Shown one piece after another: positions 44,613 through 53,826 of a DNA stretch of 64,000 bases. The stretch covers positions 1 to 64,000 of the forward strand of contig CAIVHB010000161.1 in the NCBI GenBank assembly GCA_903905585.1, written 5' to 3'. The notes below the pieces were generated by a model that made no database searches, had not been told where the DNA came from, and worked only from the letters and a program-made list of their open reading frames with translations. This DNA is from an uncultured Ferrovum sp. (GTDB lineage Bacteria > Pseudomonadota > Gammaproteobacteria > Burkholderiales > Ferrovaceae). Each line of letters begins with the position of its first letter. Position 1 is the stretch's first letter. The translations under genes were made by a program, and so were the position numbers.

Positions 44613-44621
44613 ATTATATCA
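44613..44621 (-). promoter_or_regulatory. Extended -10 promoter element before lpxC
   Basis: On the minus strand TGATATAAT gives TGn plus a perfect TATAAT at 44613-44618. The last base is 10 bases from the lpxC start codon, so a start site about seven bases downstream of the hexamer would leave a leader of only a few bases. No good -35 hexamer is present, in keeping with an extended -10 promoter. Confidence 0.55.
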
Positions 44622-44662
44622 CGAGCCCTGCGCAACACGCTGATGCGGGGCGGCCGCACCAG

Positions 44663-44678
44663 CACTGTTTCAACAGTG
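44663..44678. promoter_or_regulatory. Perfect 16-base palindrome upstream of lpxC
   Basis: CACTGTTTCAACAGTG: two 7-base arms around a TC centre, about 45 to 50 bases upstream of the putative lpxC -10. It is in the 122-base ftsZ-lpxC intergenic region. The shape suits a dimeric DNA-binding protein, but no regulator is known to me for this motif. It could also be a small mRNA hairpin. Confidence 0.5.
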
Positions 44679-44682
44679 ACAT

Positions 44683-44717
44683 TGAGATAAAGGGAGTCTC
44701 ACTATCTCATGTTTTTT
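44683..44717 (+). terminator. Hairpin with T-run between ftsZ and lpxC (plus-strand sense)
   Basis: Stem TGAGATA (44683-44689) / TATCTCA (44703-44709) with a 13-base loop, followed in plus-strand sense by TGTTTTTT to 44717. Both flanking genes are on the minus strand, where no T-run follows, so as a terminator it would only stop antisense transcription. Confidence 0.35.
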
Positions 44718-44724
44718 ATTGTTT

Positions 44725-45882
44725 TCAGTCAGCCTGCTTGCGCAAAAAAGCGGGAATATCAAGATGATCAATCCCCGAAGCTGTCATGGCAGAGACTTGT
44801 CGTTCACGACCACGACGAATGACCGCGGGTAATTCCTCTCCATTGGGCGAAACGTTTTGCATCTCGATATTATCAGTACCCGTTCTCACCACACTGAGTT
44901 GCTTAGGTTGACTGGTTCGCACAATAGGTTGACCTAACCCCGTCGCAACGATTGTGACGCGCAAGGCATCCCCCATCGAATCATCGACTACACTTCCAAA
45001 GATGACCGTTGCATCTGGTGCGGTGAATGCACTGATGGTATTCATGACTTCGTGCACTTCCTTCAATCGCATATCTTTGCTTGCAGTGATATTCACTAGA
45101 ACGCCACGCGCGCCAGTAAGATTAACGTCCTCCAAAAGTGGACTTGCAACGGCTTGTTGAGCTGCAACGTTGGCGCGGTCAATCCCCGAGGCACGCGCTG
45201 AACCCATCATCGCAACACCCATTTCCGACATGACTGTCCGTACATCAGCAAAATCAACATTCACCATTCCAGGACAATTAATCACTTCTGCTATACCTGC
45301 AACAGCCCCGTAAAGCACATCGTTCGCTGCTTTATAGGCGTCTGTATACCCCACATCATCACCTAAAACGGCCATTAATTTATCGTTAGGAATAATGATT
45401 AAGGAATCTACGTTTTGAGAAAGCGCTTCGATGCCAGCCAAAGCTGCGCGCATACGCTTTCCTTCGAAAGCGAATGGTTTCGTCACAACAGCAACTGTCA
45501 ATATGCCTAATTCCCGAGCAACTTCAGCGATGACAGGAGCAGCGCCCGTTCCAGTTCCGCCACCCATACCTGCGGTGAGAAATAGCATATCAGCGCCACT
45601 GATTGCTTCTTTAATTTTCTCGCGATCTTCCAATGCTGCTTGGCGACCAATTTCAGGATTAGCGCCTGCACCCAGGCCCTTGGTAATTGTTCCACCCAGT
45701 TGCATGGCATTACGAGCGCTACTGCGCTTGAGTGCCTGAGCGTCTGTGTTGGCTACAATAAATTCAACACCATCGATTCCGGCTGCAAGCATATGTTCAA
45801 CGGCGTTTCCACCGCATCCGCCTACGCCCATCACCTTAATCACCGCACCACTTACGTTTTCATCTAAAAGTTCAAACATCAT
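44725..45882 (-). CDS. ftsZ: Cell division GTPase FtsZ
   Basis: Tubulin-like protein that forms the Z ring. 385 residues. The GTP-binding signature GGGTGTG is near residue 106. The C-terminal conserved peptide DHLDIPAFLRKQAD, the site for FtsA and ZipA, is intact. A G-rich Shine-Dalgarno (GGGGGGTG) precedes the ATG pair at 45882. A terminator-like hairpin separates it from ftsA, so its level may be set independently of the upstream genes. Confidence 0.98.
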   Translation of the reverse strand: MMFELLDENVSGAVIKVMGVGGCGGNAVEHMLAAGIDGVEFIVANTDAQALKRSSARNAMQLGGTITKGLGAGANPEIGRQAALEDREKIKEAISGADMLFLTAGMGGGTGTGAAPVIAEVARELGILTVAVVTKPFAFEGKRMRAALAGIEALSQNVDSLIIIPNDKLMAVLGDDVGYTDAYKAANDVLYGAVAGIAEVINCPGMVNVDFADVRTVMSEMGVAMMGSARASGIDRANVAAQQAVASPLLEDVNLTGARGVLVNITASKDMRLKEVHEVMNTISAFTAPDATVIFGSVVDDSMGDALRVTIVATGLGQPIVRTSQPKQLSVVRTGTDNIEMQNVSPNGEELPAVIRRGRERQVSAMTASGIDHLDIPAFLRKQAD

Positions 45883-45900
45883 TTCACCCCCCTAGTTAAC

Positions 45901-45921
45901 AAAAAGTGTCGCCGCCGACAC
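45901..45921 (-). terminator. Intrinsic terminator or attenuator between ftsA and ftsZ
   Basis: In the minus-strand transcript GTGTCG-GCGG-CGACAC forms a six-base GC-rich stem with a 4-base loop (45906-45921), followed directly by five T (45901-45905) then GTT. It begins four bases after the ftsA stop codon and ends 19 bases before the ftsZ start. It meets the form of an intrinsic terminator, although the stem is short. Confidence 0.6.
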
Positions 45922-45924
45922 CGC

Positions 45925-47166
45925 TTAAAAATTGCTCTTAAACCATCCTTTCATTCTTTCTAGAACACCTTGGAACGACCCCACCTGCAAACGCGATGTC
46001 TCTGTTCGCTGAAATTGGCTATACCCCTCAACCAGCAAACCCACTCCAGTTGAATAACGCGGATTACGCATGACTTCCGACAAGGCTCCCCGATAAGACG
46101 GGACGCCCAATCGCACTGGCATATGAAAAATTTCTTCGCCTAGCTCCACCATCCCTTGCATAGCACTCGTCCCACCTGTCAGAACTATTCCGGATGACAG
46201 AAGCTCTTCAAATCCACTGCGCCGCAATTCGGCTTGAACCAGGGCGTACAGTTCCTCAACTCTAGGTTCAATGACTTCAGCCAAGGTATGGCGCGAAAGC
46301 TGACGTGCACTTCGATCCCCAACGCCGGGCACATCAATGAACTCATCTGATGCTGCAAGCTGGCGTAGTGCACACCCTTGAGCCACTTTGAGCTCTTCTG
46401 CATCTTTAGTCGGGGTCCGCAACGCCATCGCAATATCATTGGTGATTTGATCTCCCGCGACAGGGATCACTGCGGTGTGCTGAATAGCCCCTCCTACAAA
46501 TACGGCGAGGTCAGTCGTGCCACCGCCTATATCAACCAAGCACACTCCAAGATCTTTTTCATCTTCGGTCAAGACAGCCATCGCAGACGCCAGAGGCTGA
46601 AGCATCAAATCATGAATCTCAAGACCACAACGTCTGACACACTTCATGATGTTTTGCGCAGCAGACACTGCTCCCGTCACAATGTGCACGCGCACTTCTA
46701 GTCGAACGCCACTCATTCCCAATGGGTCTTTGACATCCTCTTGTCCATCAACAATGTACTGCTGAGTGAGAATGTGAAGAATTTGCTGGTCAAGCGGAAT
46801 ATTGACTGCCCGCGCAGTTTCGAGAACGCGATCAATATCAGTCTGCCCAACCTCTTTATCTTTAATCGCTACCATGCCATGGGAATTAAAGCTCTTGATA
46901 TGGCTTCCAGCGATACCTGTAATGACCTGTCGAATTTTGCAGTCCGCCATTAATTCCGCTTCTTCCAGTGCGCGTTGGATAGCTGAAACGGTGGACTCAA
47001 TATTGATCACTACTCCTTTTTTCAAGCCTCTTGATAAATGCTGCCCCATCCCTATTACTTCAAAGCCACCCTCTGCTTTAATCTCTGCAACGATTGCGAT
47101 GATTTTAGATGTGCCAATATCGAGGGCAACGATCAGATTTTTATGATCGCGAGTCTTGGTATTCAT
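45925..47166 (-). CDS. ftsA: Cell division protein FtsA
   Basis: Actin-fold ATPase that binds FtsZ and anchors it to the membrane. 413 residues. VALDIGTSKIIAIVAEI at the N-terminus and DIGGGTTDLAVF are the actin phosphate loops; SGIVLTGGTSAM lies near the adenosine site; and the C-terminal amphipathic helix (VLERMKGWFKSNF) is the membrane tether. Starts four bases inside the ftsQ end (ATGA). Confidence 0.97.
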   Translation of the reverse strand: MNTKTRDHKNLIVALDIGTSKIIAIVAEIKAEGGFEVIGMGQHLSRGLKKGVVINIESTVSAIQRALEEAELMADCKIRQVITGIAGSHIKSFNSHGMVAIKDKEVGQTDIDRVLETARAVNIPLDQQILHILTQQYIVDGQEDVKDPLGMSGVRLEVRVHIVTGAVSAAQNIMKCVRRCGLEIHDLMLQPLASAMAVLTEDEKDLGVCLVDIGGGTTDLAVFVGGAIQHTAVIPVAGDQITNDIAMALRTPTKDAEELKVAQGCALRQLAASDEFIDVPGVGDRSARQLSRHTLAEVIEPRVEELYALVQAELRRSGFEELLSSGIVLTGGTSAMQGMVELGEEIFHMPVRLGVPSYRGALSEVMRNPRYSTGVGLLVEGYSQFQRTETSRLQVGSFQGVLERMKGWFKSNF

Positions 47167-47981
47167 GATTTCAAATCCTTCTTAGCACCGACAGGACGCA
47201 GTGCAAAACCGTGTGAGTAACGTAAATCAGCCACCGCACCCGATAAGGCAGCGTTATGGACAAGCTGAGGGTAAATTTCGATGAAACGCGCCAAGCGTCC
47301 ATGTACATCGTCCTTGCCTAATTCCATTTCCAAACCATTGTCGGCAATCAGGCGCCAAGATCCGCGCTCTGTAAACTCAAGGTCGGTGATCGACAATGCA
47401 ATCTTTTTTAGTTGTGCATGGAATTGCTGAAACTCATCCTGCATCAACGATTCGCTTCCCTTGGGCCCTTCAAAATAAGGCAACACACCCGAATACTCAG
47501 CGGTGAAACGTTCGCCCTTTGTATTGATGAGTTCACTATCCCCCCAACGTCCCAAGGCATGATGTTCCTCCACCCCAACTTCTAATTGATCAGGCCATAT
47601 TCGCCGCAATGTGACACTCCGAACCCATGGAACAGTTCGCAACTCACTACTTGCAACTGAAAGATCAATATTAAAAAAAGAACCTTTCAATGCTAGAAGA
47701 CGTTTGCGGACCAAATCACGATCTACTTGTTCTAGCTCTCCCACTACACGTACCTGATGAATTTCAAACATGGGACGAGATGCAATCCACATACCTGCTT
47801 GACGCATACCCAATGCGCCAATTAGACCAACTAGCAAAAAACCAACCAGAATGAGGTGCTTTCGCTCAATTCTTGGAAAATGAAACAAACCTGACTCAGC
47901 CTGTCGGGGCCCACCCATTGATCGAGCGGCTTTAGAACGGATGCGTATGTCTTGCATGGTTGACGGAGCGGCACGCTTCAT
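47163..47981 (-). CDS. ftsQ: Cell division protein FtsQ
   Basis: Bitopic divisome protein that links early and late division proteins. 272 residues: a basic cytoplasmic tail (about 1-40), one membrane span (about 42-60), a POTRA domain (FEIHQVRVVGELEQVDRDLVR, about 72-140) and the beta domain. Overlaps murB by four bases. In most dcw clusters ddlB separates murB and ftsQ; here it is absent. Confidence 0.93.
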   Translation of the reverse strand: MKRAAPSTMQDIRIRSKAARSMGGPRQAESGLFHFPRIERKHLILVGFLLVGLIGALGMRQAGMWIASRPMFEIHQVRVVGELEQVDRDLVRKRLLALKGSFFNIDLSVASSELRTVPWVRSVTLRRIWPDQLEVGVEEHHALGRWGDSELINTKGERFTAEYSGVLPYFEGPKGSESLMQDEFQQFHAQLKKIALSITDLEFTERGSWRLIADNGLEMELGKDDVHGRLARFIEIYPQLVHNAALSGAVADLRYSHGFALRPVGAKKDLKS

Positions 47982-48979
47982 GCGGACTCCTTCCCAATAA
48001 TTCGAACTTCACGTTGCAAGCTGACACCGGTCTGCTCCAGGACGCGACTCTCAACGATATTCAATAAATTTTCGATATTGCTAGCTGAAGCTTGGCCTAA
48101 ATTCACAATGAAATTGGCATGCCTTGTAGAAACCTGTGCTTGACCGACGTTAAATCCTTTCAGTCCACATGACTCAATAAGACGTGCGGCGAAATCTCCT
48201 TCTGGATTTCTAAACACCGATCCTGCGTTAGGTTGCTGAAGGGGTTGACTCGCGATGCGTCTCTTTAATAATTCTTTGATCTTTTCTGATGACTGTTTTC
48301 CATCGCCTTTTCTAAATTGAAAACGTCCAGACACAAACCACTCATCTAAAGGAAGGAGTTGGGAAATATTAGTTGGAGTGCTTTCGAATGAAGCGCTATG
48401 GGCAACATGCCGATAGGCAATATCAAAATCTTGTGGTTGACGAATATGCAAATTTCCAGAGCGATCCACGGTCGTCACATCAAGAACGTGCGTCCAAGTG
48501 TCCGACCCATAACATCCTGCATTCATGGCAAGCGCACCACCCACGGTACCTGGGATACCCGCTAAAAATTCTGCTCCTTCAAAATCATGACGCGCTGCAA
48601 AACGCGCTAACTTGGGCGCTGCTACCCCTACTTCTACAGAAATTACATCACCATCAAGACTTGATTGAATTTCTATACCTGAAAGAGCACTGTGGGTTAG
48701 AACGACTGTTCCAGAAACCCCTCCGTCTCTTACCAATAAATTACTACCTAGACCAATGATATAAAGTTCTTCTCGTCCATCTTGCTGACGAATAAAATTT
48801 TGAAGGTCAGTAAGGTCGGCGGGAATGTAAAACCGATTGACACTCCCCCCTGCTTTCCAACTGCAGTGTCGCTGCATACTTTCATTAAGCCGCAGTTCGC
48901 CCCTTAACTTTTCTGGAGCGAACAGCGAACCACCTCCGCAGCGGGTATCTTCCATGGCTCTGCAGGCGCTAAGCATCAT
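47978..48979 (-). CDS. murB: UDP-N-acetylenolpyruvoylglucosamine reductase MurB
   Basis: FAD enzyme that reduces the enolpyruvyl group to form UDP-MurNAc. 333 residues. FAD-binding [13 protein letters not shown] and [19 protein letters not shown], and the catalytic serine region NAGSVFRNP, are present; the last residues are typical of the type I enzyme. The start is uncertain among ATG 48979, ATG 48976 and ATG 48955; the first overlaps the murC stop by 11 bases. Confidence 0.95.
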   Translation of the reverse strand: MMLSACRAMEDTRCGGGSLFAPEKLRGELRLNESMQRHCSWKAGGSVNRFYIPADLTDLQNFIRQQDGREELYIIGLGSNLLVRDGGVSGTVVLTHSALSGIEIQSSLDGDVISVEVGVAAPKLARFAARHDFEGAEFLAGIPGTVGGALAMNAGCYGSDTWTHVLDVTTVDRSGNLHIRQPQDFDIAYRHVAHSASFESTPTNISQLLPLDEWFVSGRFQFRKGDGKQSSEKIKELLKRRIASQPLQQPNAGSVFRNPEGDFAARLIESCGLKGFNVGQAQVSTRHANFIVNLGQASASNIENLLNIVESRVLEQTGVSLQREVRIIGKESA

Positions 48980-50396
48980 GAACCCCAGACTTGTTGGCCA
49001 GTTCGCTGAGTTTTGGTGCGACCTGGGCTACGCTTCCAGCCCCCATGGTGATCACTACATCTCCATCACGTAACCCTGCCAATATTGCTTCGGGAAGTTC
49101 TGACGGATCATTTACAAAGACGGGCTCAACACGCCCCATCAATCGAATGGCCCGAGCTAAAGCGCGACCATCTGCAGCAACAATGGGGGTCTCTCCTGCT
49201 GGATAGACATCAGCCAGGAATAAGGCATCTACACTGGAGAGAATCTTAACGAAATCCTCAAAGAGATCTCTTGTTCTTGTAAAACGATGAGGTTGAAAAG
49301 CCAGTACCAAGCGACGTCCGGGAAATGCACCACGCGCTGCAGATAGTGTCGCAGCCATTTCTACCGGATGGTGACCATAATCATCTACCAGTGTAAATTT
49401 TCCTCCGGAATTCAGCGGTATCTCACCAAAGCGCTGGAAGCGGCGACCCACTCCATGAAACTCTCGAAGTGCTTTTACCATTGCTGGATAAGGCGCACCT
49501 ACCTCAATCGCAACAGTAATTGCAGCCAAAGCATTGAGCACATTGTGAATACCAGGGAGATTAAGTTCAATTTGCAGATGACGCACATCTGGGCGCTGGC
49601 GTGACGGATGAATCTCAACACCAAAATGCATTCGCCCAGCATGCGCTTCAATATTCACTGCTCGCACTTCTGCATCAGGATGTTGCCCGTAAGTCACAAC
49701 GGGCTTGGTAATACGCGGCAGAATAGATTGAATATTGGGATCATCCAGGCACACCACAGCAGTTCCGTAAAACGGGAGGTGTTCGATGAAATCTACAAAA
49801 GCTGATTTTAGTTTTTCAAAATCCTGACCATAGGTTTCCATATGATCAAGATCGATATTCGTCACAACAGCCATGACAGGCTGAAGATAAAGAAAGGAGG
49901 CATCGGATTCATCCGCTTCCGCAACAATGAACTCCCCTTTCCCCAGGGCTGCATGGGTGCCAGCGCTATTTAACCTTCCGCCAATTACATAGGTAGGGTC
50001 CAACCCAGCTTCTGCCAAAATACTAGCCGTCAAACTCGTCGTTGTGGTTTTACCATGTGTACCAGCAACAGCTATACCTTGCTTCAGACGCATTAACTCT
50101 GCCAACATCATTGCTCGAGGAACCACTGGGATACGTAATTCCCGAGCCGCAGTCACTTCCGGATTGTCTTTAGAGACTGCACTTGAAATCACAACTACAT
50201 CAGCCTGACCAATGTGCCCAGCATCATGTCCCTGACGGATAACTGCACCTAAACCTTGAAGGCGCGCAGTTGCTGTATTAACACCTAAGTCTGAACCTGA
50301 TACTTCAAAACCAAGATTAAGCAGCACTTCTGCAATGCCACTCATACCTGAACCGCCTATCCCCACAAAATGAATATGATTGACCTTATGACGCAT
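48969..50396 (-). CDS. murC: UDP-N-acetylmuramate-L-alanine ligase MurC
   Basis: Adds L-alanine to UDP-MurNAc, the first Mur ligase step. 475 residues. [17 protein letters not shown] at the N-terminus, the ATP loop [10 protein letters not shown] (about 112-121) and [19 protein letters not shown] complete the Mur-ligase set. One base overlaps murG's stop. The next ligase, murD, is not in the cluster. Confidence 0.97.
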   Translation of the reverse strand: MRHKVNHIHFVGIGGSGMSGIAEVLLNLGFEVSGSDLGVNTATARLQGLGAVIRQGHDAGHIGQADVVVISSAVSKDNPEVTAARELRIPVVPRAMMLAELMRLKQGIAVAGTHGKTTTTSLTASILAEAGLDPTYVIGGRLNSAGTHAALGKGEFIVAEADESDASFLYLQPVMAVVTNIDLDHMETYGQDFEKLKSAFVDFIEHLPFYGTAVVCLDDPNIQSILPRITKPVVTYGQHPDAEVRAVNIEAHAGRMHFGVEIHPSRQRPDVRHLQIELNLPGIHNVLNALAAITVAIEVGAPYPAMVKALREFHGVGRRFQRFGEIPLNSGGKFTLVDDYGHHPVEMAATLSAARGAFPGRRLVLAFQPHRFTRTRDLFEDFVKILSSVDALFLADVYPAGETPIVAADGRALARAIRLMGRVEPVFVNDPSELPEAILAGLRDGDVVITMGAGSVAQVAPKLSELANKSGVHDA

Positions 50397-51556
50397 CAGC
50401 TATGCTCTCCCTGTTCTAGGGTAGCCAGTGCACTCTGCTGCTGAATAATGACCATTCTCGCAACATCTTCAGTCGCGTTAATACGACCTAAACCACGCGC
50501 CGCTTCTGCCATCATGAGTAAGCGATTTCGATCTAAGCTTTGAATGATGTCAGCAAGATCTCTCGCATTTAACTGATCTTGAGCGATGAAAAGTCCTGCA
50601 CCTGCTGCGCTCAAAAACTTTGCGTTATGCGTTTGATGATCATCTACTGCGGCAGGAAACGGAACTAATACGCTTCCCACTCCAATTGCTGCCAGCTCCG
50701 CAACCGTTAATGCTCCAGCCCTGCAAATGACCAAATCTGCATCAGACAAGACTTGCGCCATATCATCAATAAAGGGAAGTACAGTGGCATCTACTCCTAG
50801 ATTTTTATATGCCCCCTGCATTTCATCGAGCAATTTTGCCCCGGCTTGATGGGTAATGACAGGACGATTAGAGTTGGCAATCAAGGCAATTGCTTCAGGG
50901 ACAATGGTGTTCAGTGCTCGAGCACCTTGACTACCACCTACCACTAAAACTTTTAACGGGCCTTGGCGATGCGCAAATCTTTGAGCTGGCTCGGGGGAAT
51001 CTATGACTTCTTGACGAACAGGATTTCCAGTCCATGTTGAACATCTAGGAATGGGCAAGATACGCGCGAGAAAATGACTACCACGATTTCTAAATGCATC
51101 CGGAAAACCAGTCAAAACTTCTCTAGCGAAGAGTGAAAGAACTCGGTTAGTGAGCCCAGCGATAGAATTTTGTTCATGAATCACCAGAGGTCGCCCCATC
51201 AGCACCGCAGCAAGCCCCCCCGGAAAGGCAACAAAACCACCAAAACCAACAACCACATCAGGTCGCAGCACCTTTACTACATTGATCGCTTGATAAATTG
51301 CAATGATTAAACGGGGAACACCAAGTGCAACACCTAAAATACCTTTGCCTCGCAAACCTGAAACACTCAGCCATTTAATGGGAATATTGTGCGGCGGAAC
51401 CAGACGACTCTCTAACCCGGCAGTTGTTCCCAACCATGTCACCTCCCAGCCTTTGTTACGGAGTGATCTCGCAACAGCAAGTGCTGGAAATATATGGCCT
51501 CCCGTTCCACCGGCCATAATGAGCGCTCGTGGTGCTGACAGGGTGGGCGATTTCAT
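50396..51556 (-). CDS. murG: Lipid II synthase glycosyltransferase MurG
   Basis: GT-B enzyme that adds GlcNAc to lipid I at the inner face of the membrane. 386 residues, with [14 protein letters not shown] near residue 15, the [12 protein letters not shown] loop, [12 protein letters not shown] and the sugar-nucleotide site [15 protein letters not shown]. Overlaps ftsW by four bases. Confidence 0.97.
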   Translation of the reverse strand: MKSPTLSAPRALIMAGGTGGHIFPALAVARSLRNKGWEVTWLGTTAGLESRLVPPHNIPIKWLSVSGLRGKGILGVALGVPRLIIAIYQAINVVKVLRPDVVVGFGGFVAFPGGLAAVLMGRPLVIHEQNSIAGLTNRVLSLFAREVLTGFPDAFRNRGSHFLARILPIPRCSTWTGNPVRQEVIDSPEPAQRFAHRQGPLKVLVVGGSQGARALNTIVPEAIALIANSNRPVITHQAGAKLLDEMQGAYKNLGVDATVLPFIDDMAQVLSDADLVICRAGALTVAELAAIGVGSVLVPFPAAVDDHQTHNAKFLSAAGAGLFIAQDQLNARDLADIIQSLDRNRLLMMAEAARGLGRINATEDVARMVIIQQQSALATLEQGEHS

Positions 51557-52716
51557 CGTTTGCGATTCCCACTGAGTTGGCGTGACTCAAAGTCAATTCG
51601 GGCAACAATCGCAAGTGCCACACAATTAATAAGAATGCCGCTTCCACCATAACTCAACAAAGGCAGTGTGAGGCCTTTGGTGGGCAGCAACCCCATATTC
51701 ACCCCCATATTTACGAAGGATTGCGCTGCAAACCATACGCCGATACCTTGAGCAGTGAGTGCTGCAAAATAGCGCTCTGTTGCTGCAGCACGTTGTCCAA
51801 TTTGAAAGACTCTCCATACAATGTAGGCAAATAAGGCGATGGTGATACATACCCCAACCAGACCCAATTCCTCAGCGATCACTGCAAGCAGGAAGTCTGT
51901 ATGCGCCTCAGGCAAATAAAGTTGTTTTTCAACACTGGCACCAAGACCAACCCCCACCCACTGCCCGCGACCAAATGCGATCAACGCATGGGTGAGTTGA
52001 TACCCTTTACCGAATGGGTCTTTCCATGGATCCAGAAACCAAATCACGCGCTGCATTCGGTATGGAGATAAAACGACCAACAAAGCAAAACCAATAACTA
52101 AAACCACAATCAATGCAGCGAATAATCTCCAGTTCAATCCACCCAGAAATAGAATCGCCATTGTGATCACGGTAATCACTGCAAACGCCCCAAAGTCAGG
52201 CTCCCTAAGTAACATTGCCCCCACAAAGAACATGGCGATTGCCATGGGCATGAACCCACGTTTTAAACTGTGCATGTGCGCAGCTTTACGCACGGTGTAA
52301 TCCGCCGCATATAAAGTAGCTGCAAGCTTCATAAACTCAGAGGGCTGGAAAGAAAATCCCATGAGTGATATCCAGCGGCGACTGCCGTTTACATCACGAC
52401 CCAGACCAGGAATAAGAACAACAATTAAACAAGCAAGACAGACAAGGAATAAAGGTAGAGCTAAGCGCTGCCATATATGCTCAGGAATTCTGAATGCCAT
52501 GTAGGCTGCCGATACGGACACCACCATGTAAATAGCTTGATGTTGGAAATAATAGTAACCGCGGTAACCAGTGTGTTTATCCGCCTCGGCAGCCACAATA
52601 GAAGCCGAATAAACCATGACCAAACCCAATGCCAATAGCGAAAAGATGGCCCACAAAAGACCACTGTCTATGGGTTCATGCTGGTCGCGCCAGCTGCGGG
52701 CCAAAAGCAAGCTCAT
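51553..52716 (-). CDS. ftsW: Septal peptidoglycan polymerase FtsW
   Basis: SEDS-family glycosyltransferase that polymerises lipid II with FtsI at the septum. 387 residues and about ten membrane spans. Typical motifs: GLVMVYSAS in the first span, GINGSRRW-like [21 protein letters not shown], and the C-terminal [14 protein letters not shown]. Its start overlaps the mraY stop by four bases, leaving no room for murD, which normally sits between mraY and ftsW. Confidence 0.96.
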   Translation of the reverse strand: MSLLLARSWRDQHEPIDSGLLWAIFSLLALGLVMVYSASIVAAEADKHTGYRGYYYFQHQAIYMVVSVSAAYMAFRIPEHIWQRLALPLFLVCLACLIVVLIPGLGRDVNGSRRWISLMGFSFQPSEFMKLAATLYAADYTVRKAAHMHSLKRGFMPMAIAMFFVGAMLLREPDFGAFAVITVITMAILFLGGLNWRLFAALIVVLVIGFALLVVLSPYRMQRVIWFLDPWKDPFGKGYQLTHALIAFGRGQWVGVGLGASVEKQLYLPEAHTDFLLAVIAEELGLVGVCITIALFAYIVWRVFQIGQRAAATERYFAALTAQGIGVWFAAQSFVNMGVNMGLLPTKGLTLPLLSYGGSGILINCVALAIVARIDFESRQLSGNRKR

Positions 52717-53798
52717 CTGAGTTTCAAAGTAGATAGCCCAAGAAGAATGAGCATCATGGTAATAATCCAGAAGCGCACAACAACTTGCGTTTCCTTCCAG
52801 CCTTTCAGTTCAAAGTGATGGTGCAGGGGGGCCATTCTGAATACGCGTCGCCCTGTTAGCTTGAATGAAGCGACCTGAACAATGACAGAGAGCGTTTCAA
52901 CTACAAACACGCCACCCATAATGAAAAGCACTATTTCTTGGCGAACAATCACAGCCACCATGCCTAGTGCAGCACCTAACGCCAGTGCGCCTACGTCACC
53001 CATAAACACTTCAGCTGGGTACGCATTAAACCAAAGGAAACCCAGCCCTGCACCAGACATTGCTGAACAAAAGATTACAAGCTCACCTGCACCGGGGATA
53101 TAAGGCACCCCAAGATACCCAGAAAAAACACGGTTGCCAGCCACATAAGCGAATACAGATAATGCTGCAGAAATCAATACGGTTGGCAGGATGGCGAGTC
53201 CATCTAAACCATCTGTGAGATTGACAGCATTACTTGATCCCACCAAAACGAAGTAGGTCAAAATCACAAAACCAAGAGCACCAAGCGGAATGGCTACAGT
53301 TTTAAAAAACGGAACAATCAGGTCTGTTTGCTCAGGCTGAACTGCGGTGAGGACTAAATACAATGCAAACCCTAATGCCAATATCGACTGACTTAAGTAC
53401 TTAGAACGCGCGGATAAGCCCTTAGGGTTGCGATGAACCACTTTGCGATAGTCATCAATCCAACCGATCACGCCAAACCCTAGGGTAGTCAACATCACCG
53501 ACCAAATGTAGCTGCTTGTTAGATCACCCCATAACAAGGTGGTCAAAACAATTGAAACCAAAATTAAAGCTCCCCCCATCGTGGGCGTTCCGGCTTTGAC
53601 CAAATGCGTTTGAGGTCCATCATTTCGAACAGACTGCCCAATCTTATAAGCAGTCAGCTTACGAATCATGGCAGGCCCAACCAAAAATGAAATCAACAAT
53701 GCTGTCAGCGTAGCCAGCATTGCGCGTAGCGTGATGTATTCAAATACATGAAACGTTCGAACACTTGAAGCGAGATAGTGAGTGAATAAAAGCAGCAT
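52713..53798 (-). CDS. mraY: Phospho-N-acetylmuramoyl-pentapeptide transferase MraY
   Basis: Integral membrane enzyme that transfers the UDP-MurNAc-pentapeptide to undecaprenyl phosphate to give lipid I. 361 residues, ten or so membrane spans, with KAGTPTMGG, the catalytic Asp pair in [20 protein letters not shown], and the C-terminal [13 protein letters not shown]. Confidence 0.97.
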   Translation of the reverse strand: MLLLFTHYLASSVRTFHVFEYITLRAMLATLTALLISFLVGPAMIRKLTAYKIGQSVRNDGPQTHLVKAGTPTMGGALILVSIVLTTLLWGDLTSSYIWSVMLTTLGFGVIGWIDDYRKVVHRNPKGLSARSKYLSQSILALGFALYLVLTAVQPEQTDLIVPFFKTVAIPLGALGFVILTYFVLVGSSNAVNLTDGLDGLAILPTVLISAALSVFAYVAGNRVFSGYLGVPYIPGAGELVIFCSAMSGAGLGFLWFNAYPAEVFMGDVGALALGAALGMVAVIVRQEIVLFIMGGVFVVETLSVIVQVASFKLTGRRVFRMAPLHHHFELKGWKETQVVVRFWIITMMLILLGLSTLKLR

Positions 53799-53826
53799 TT
53801 CTAATCTCCTTCAAACCATTGATGGC

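Noticed and set aside
52700-52730. Remnant of murD between mraY and ftsW
   Set aside because: The genes overlap by four bases, so there is no room for even a fragment.
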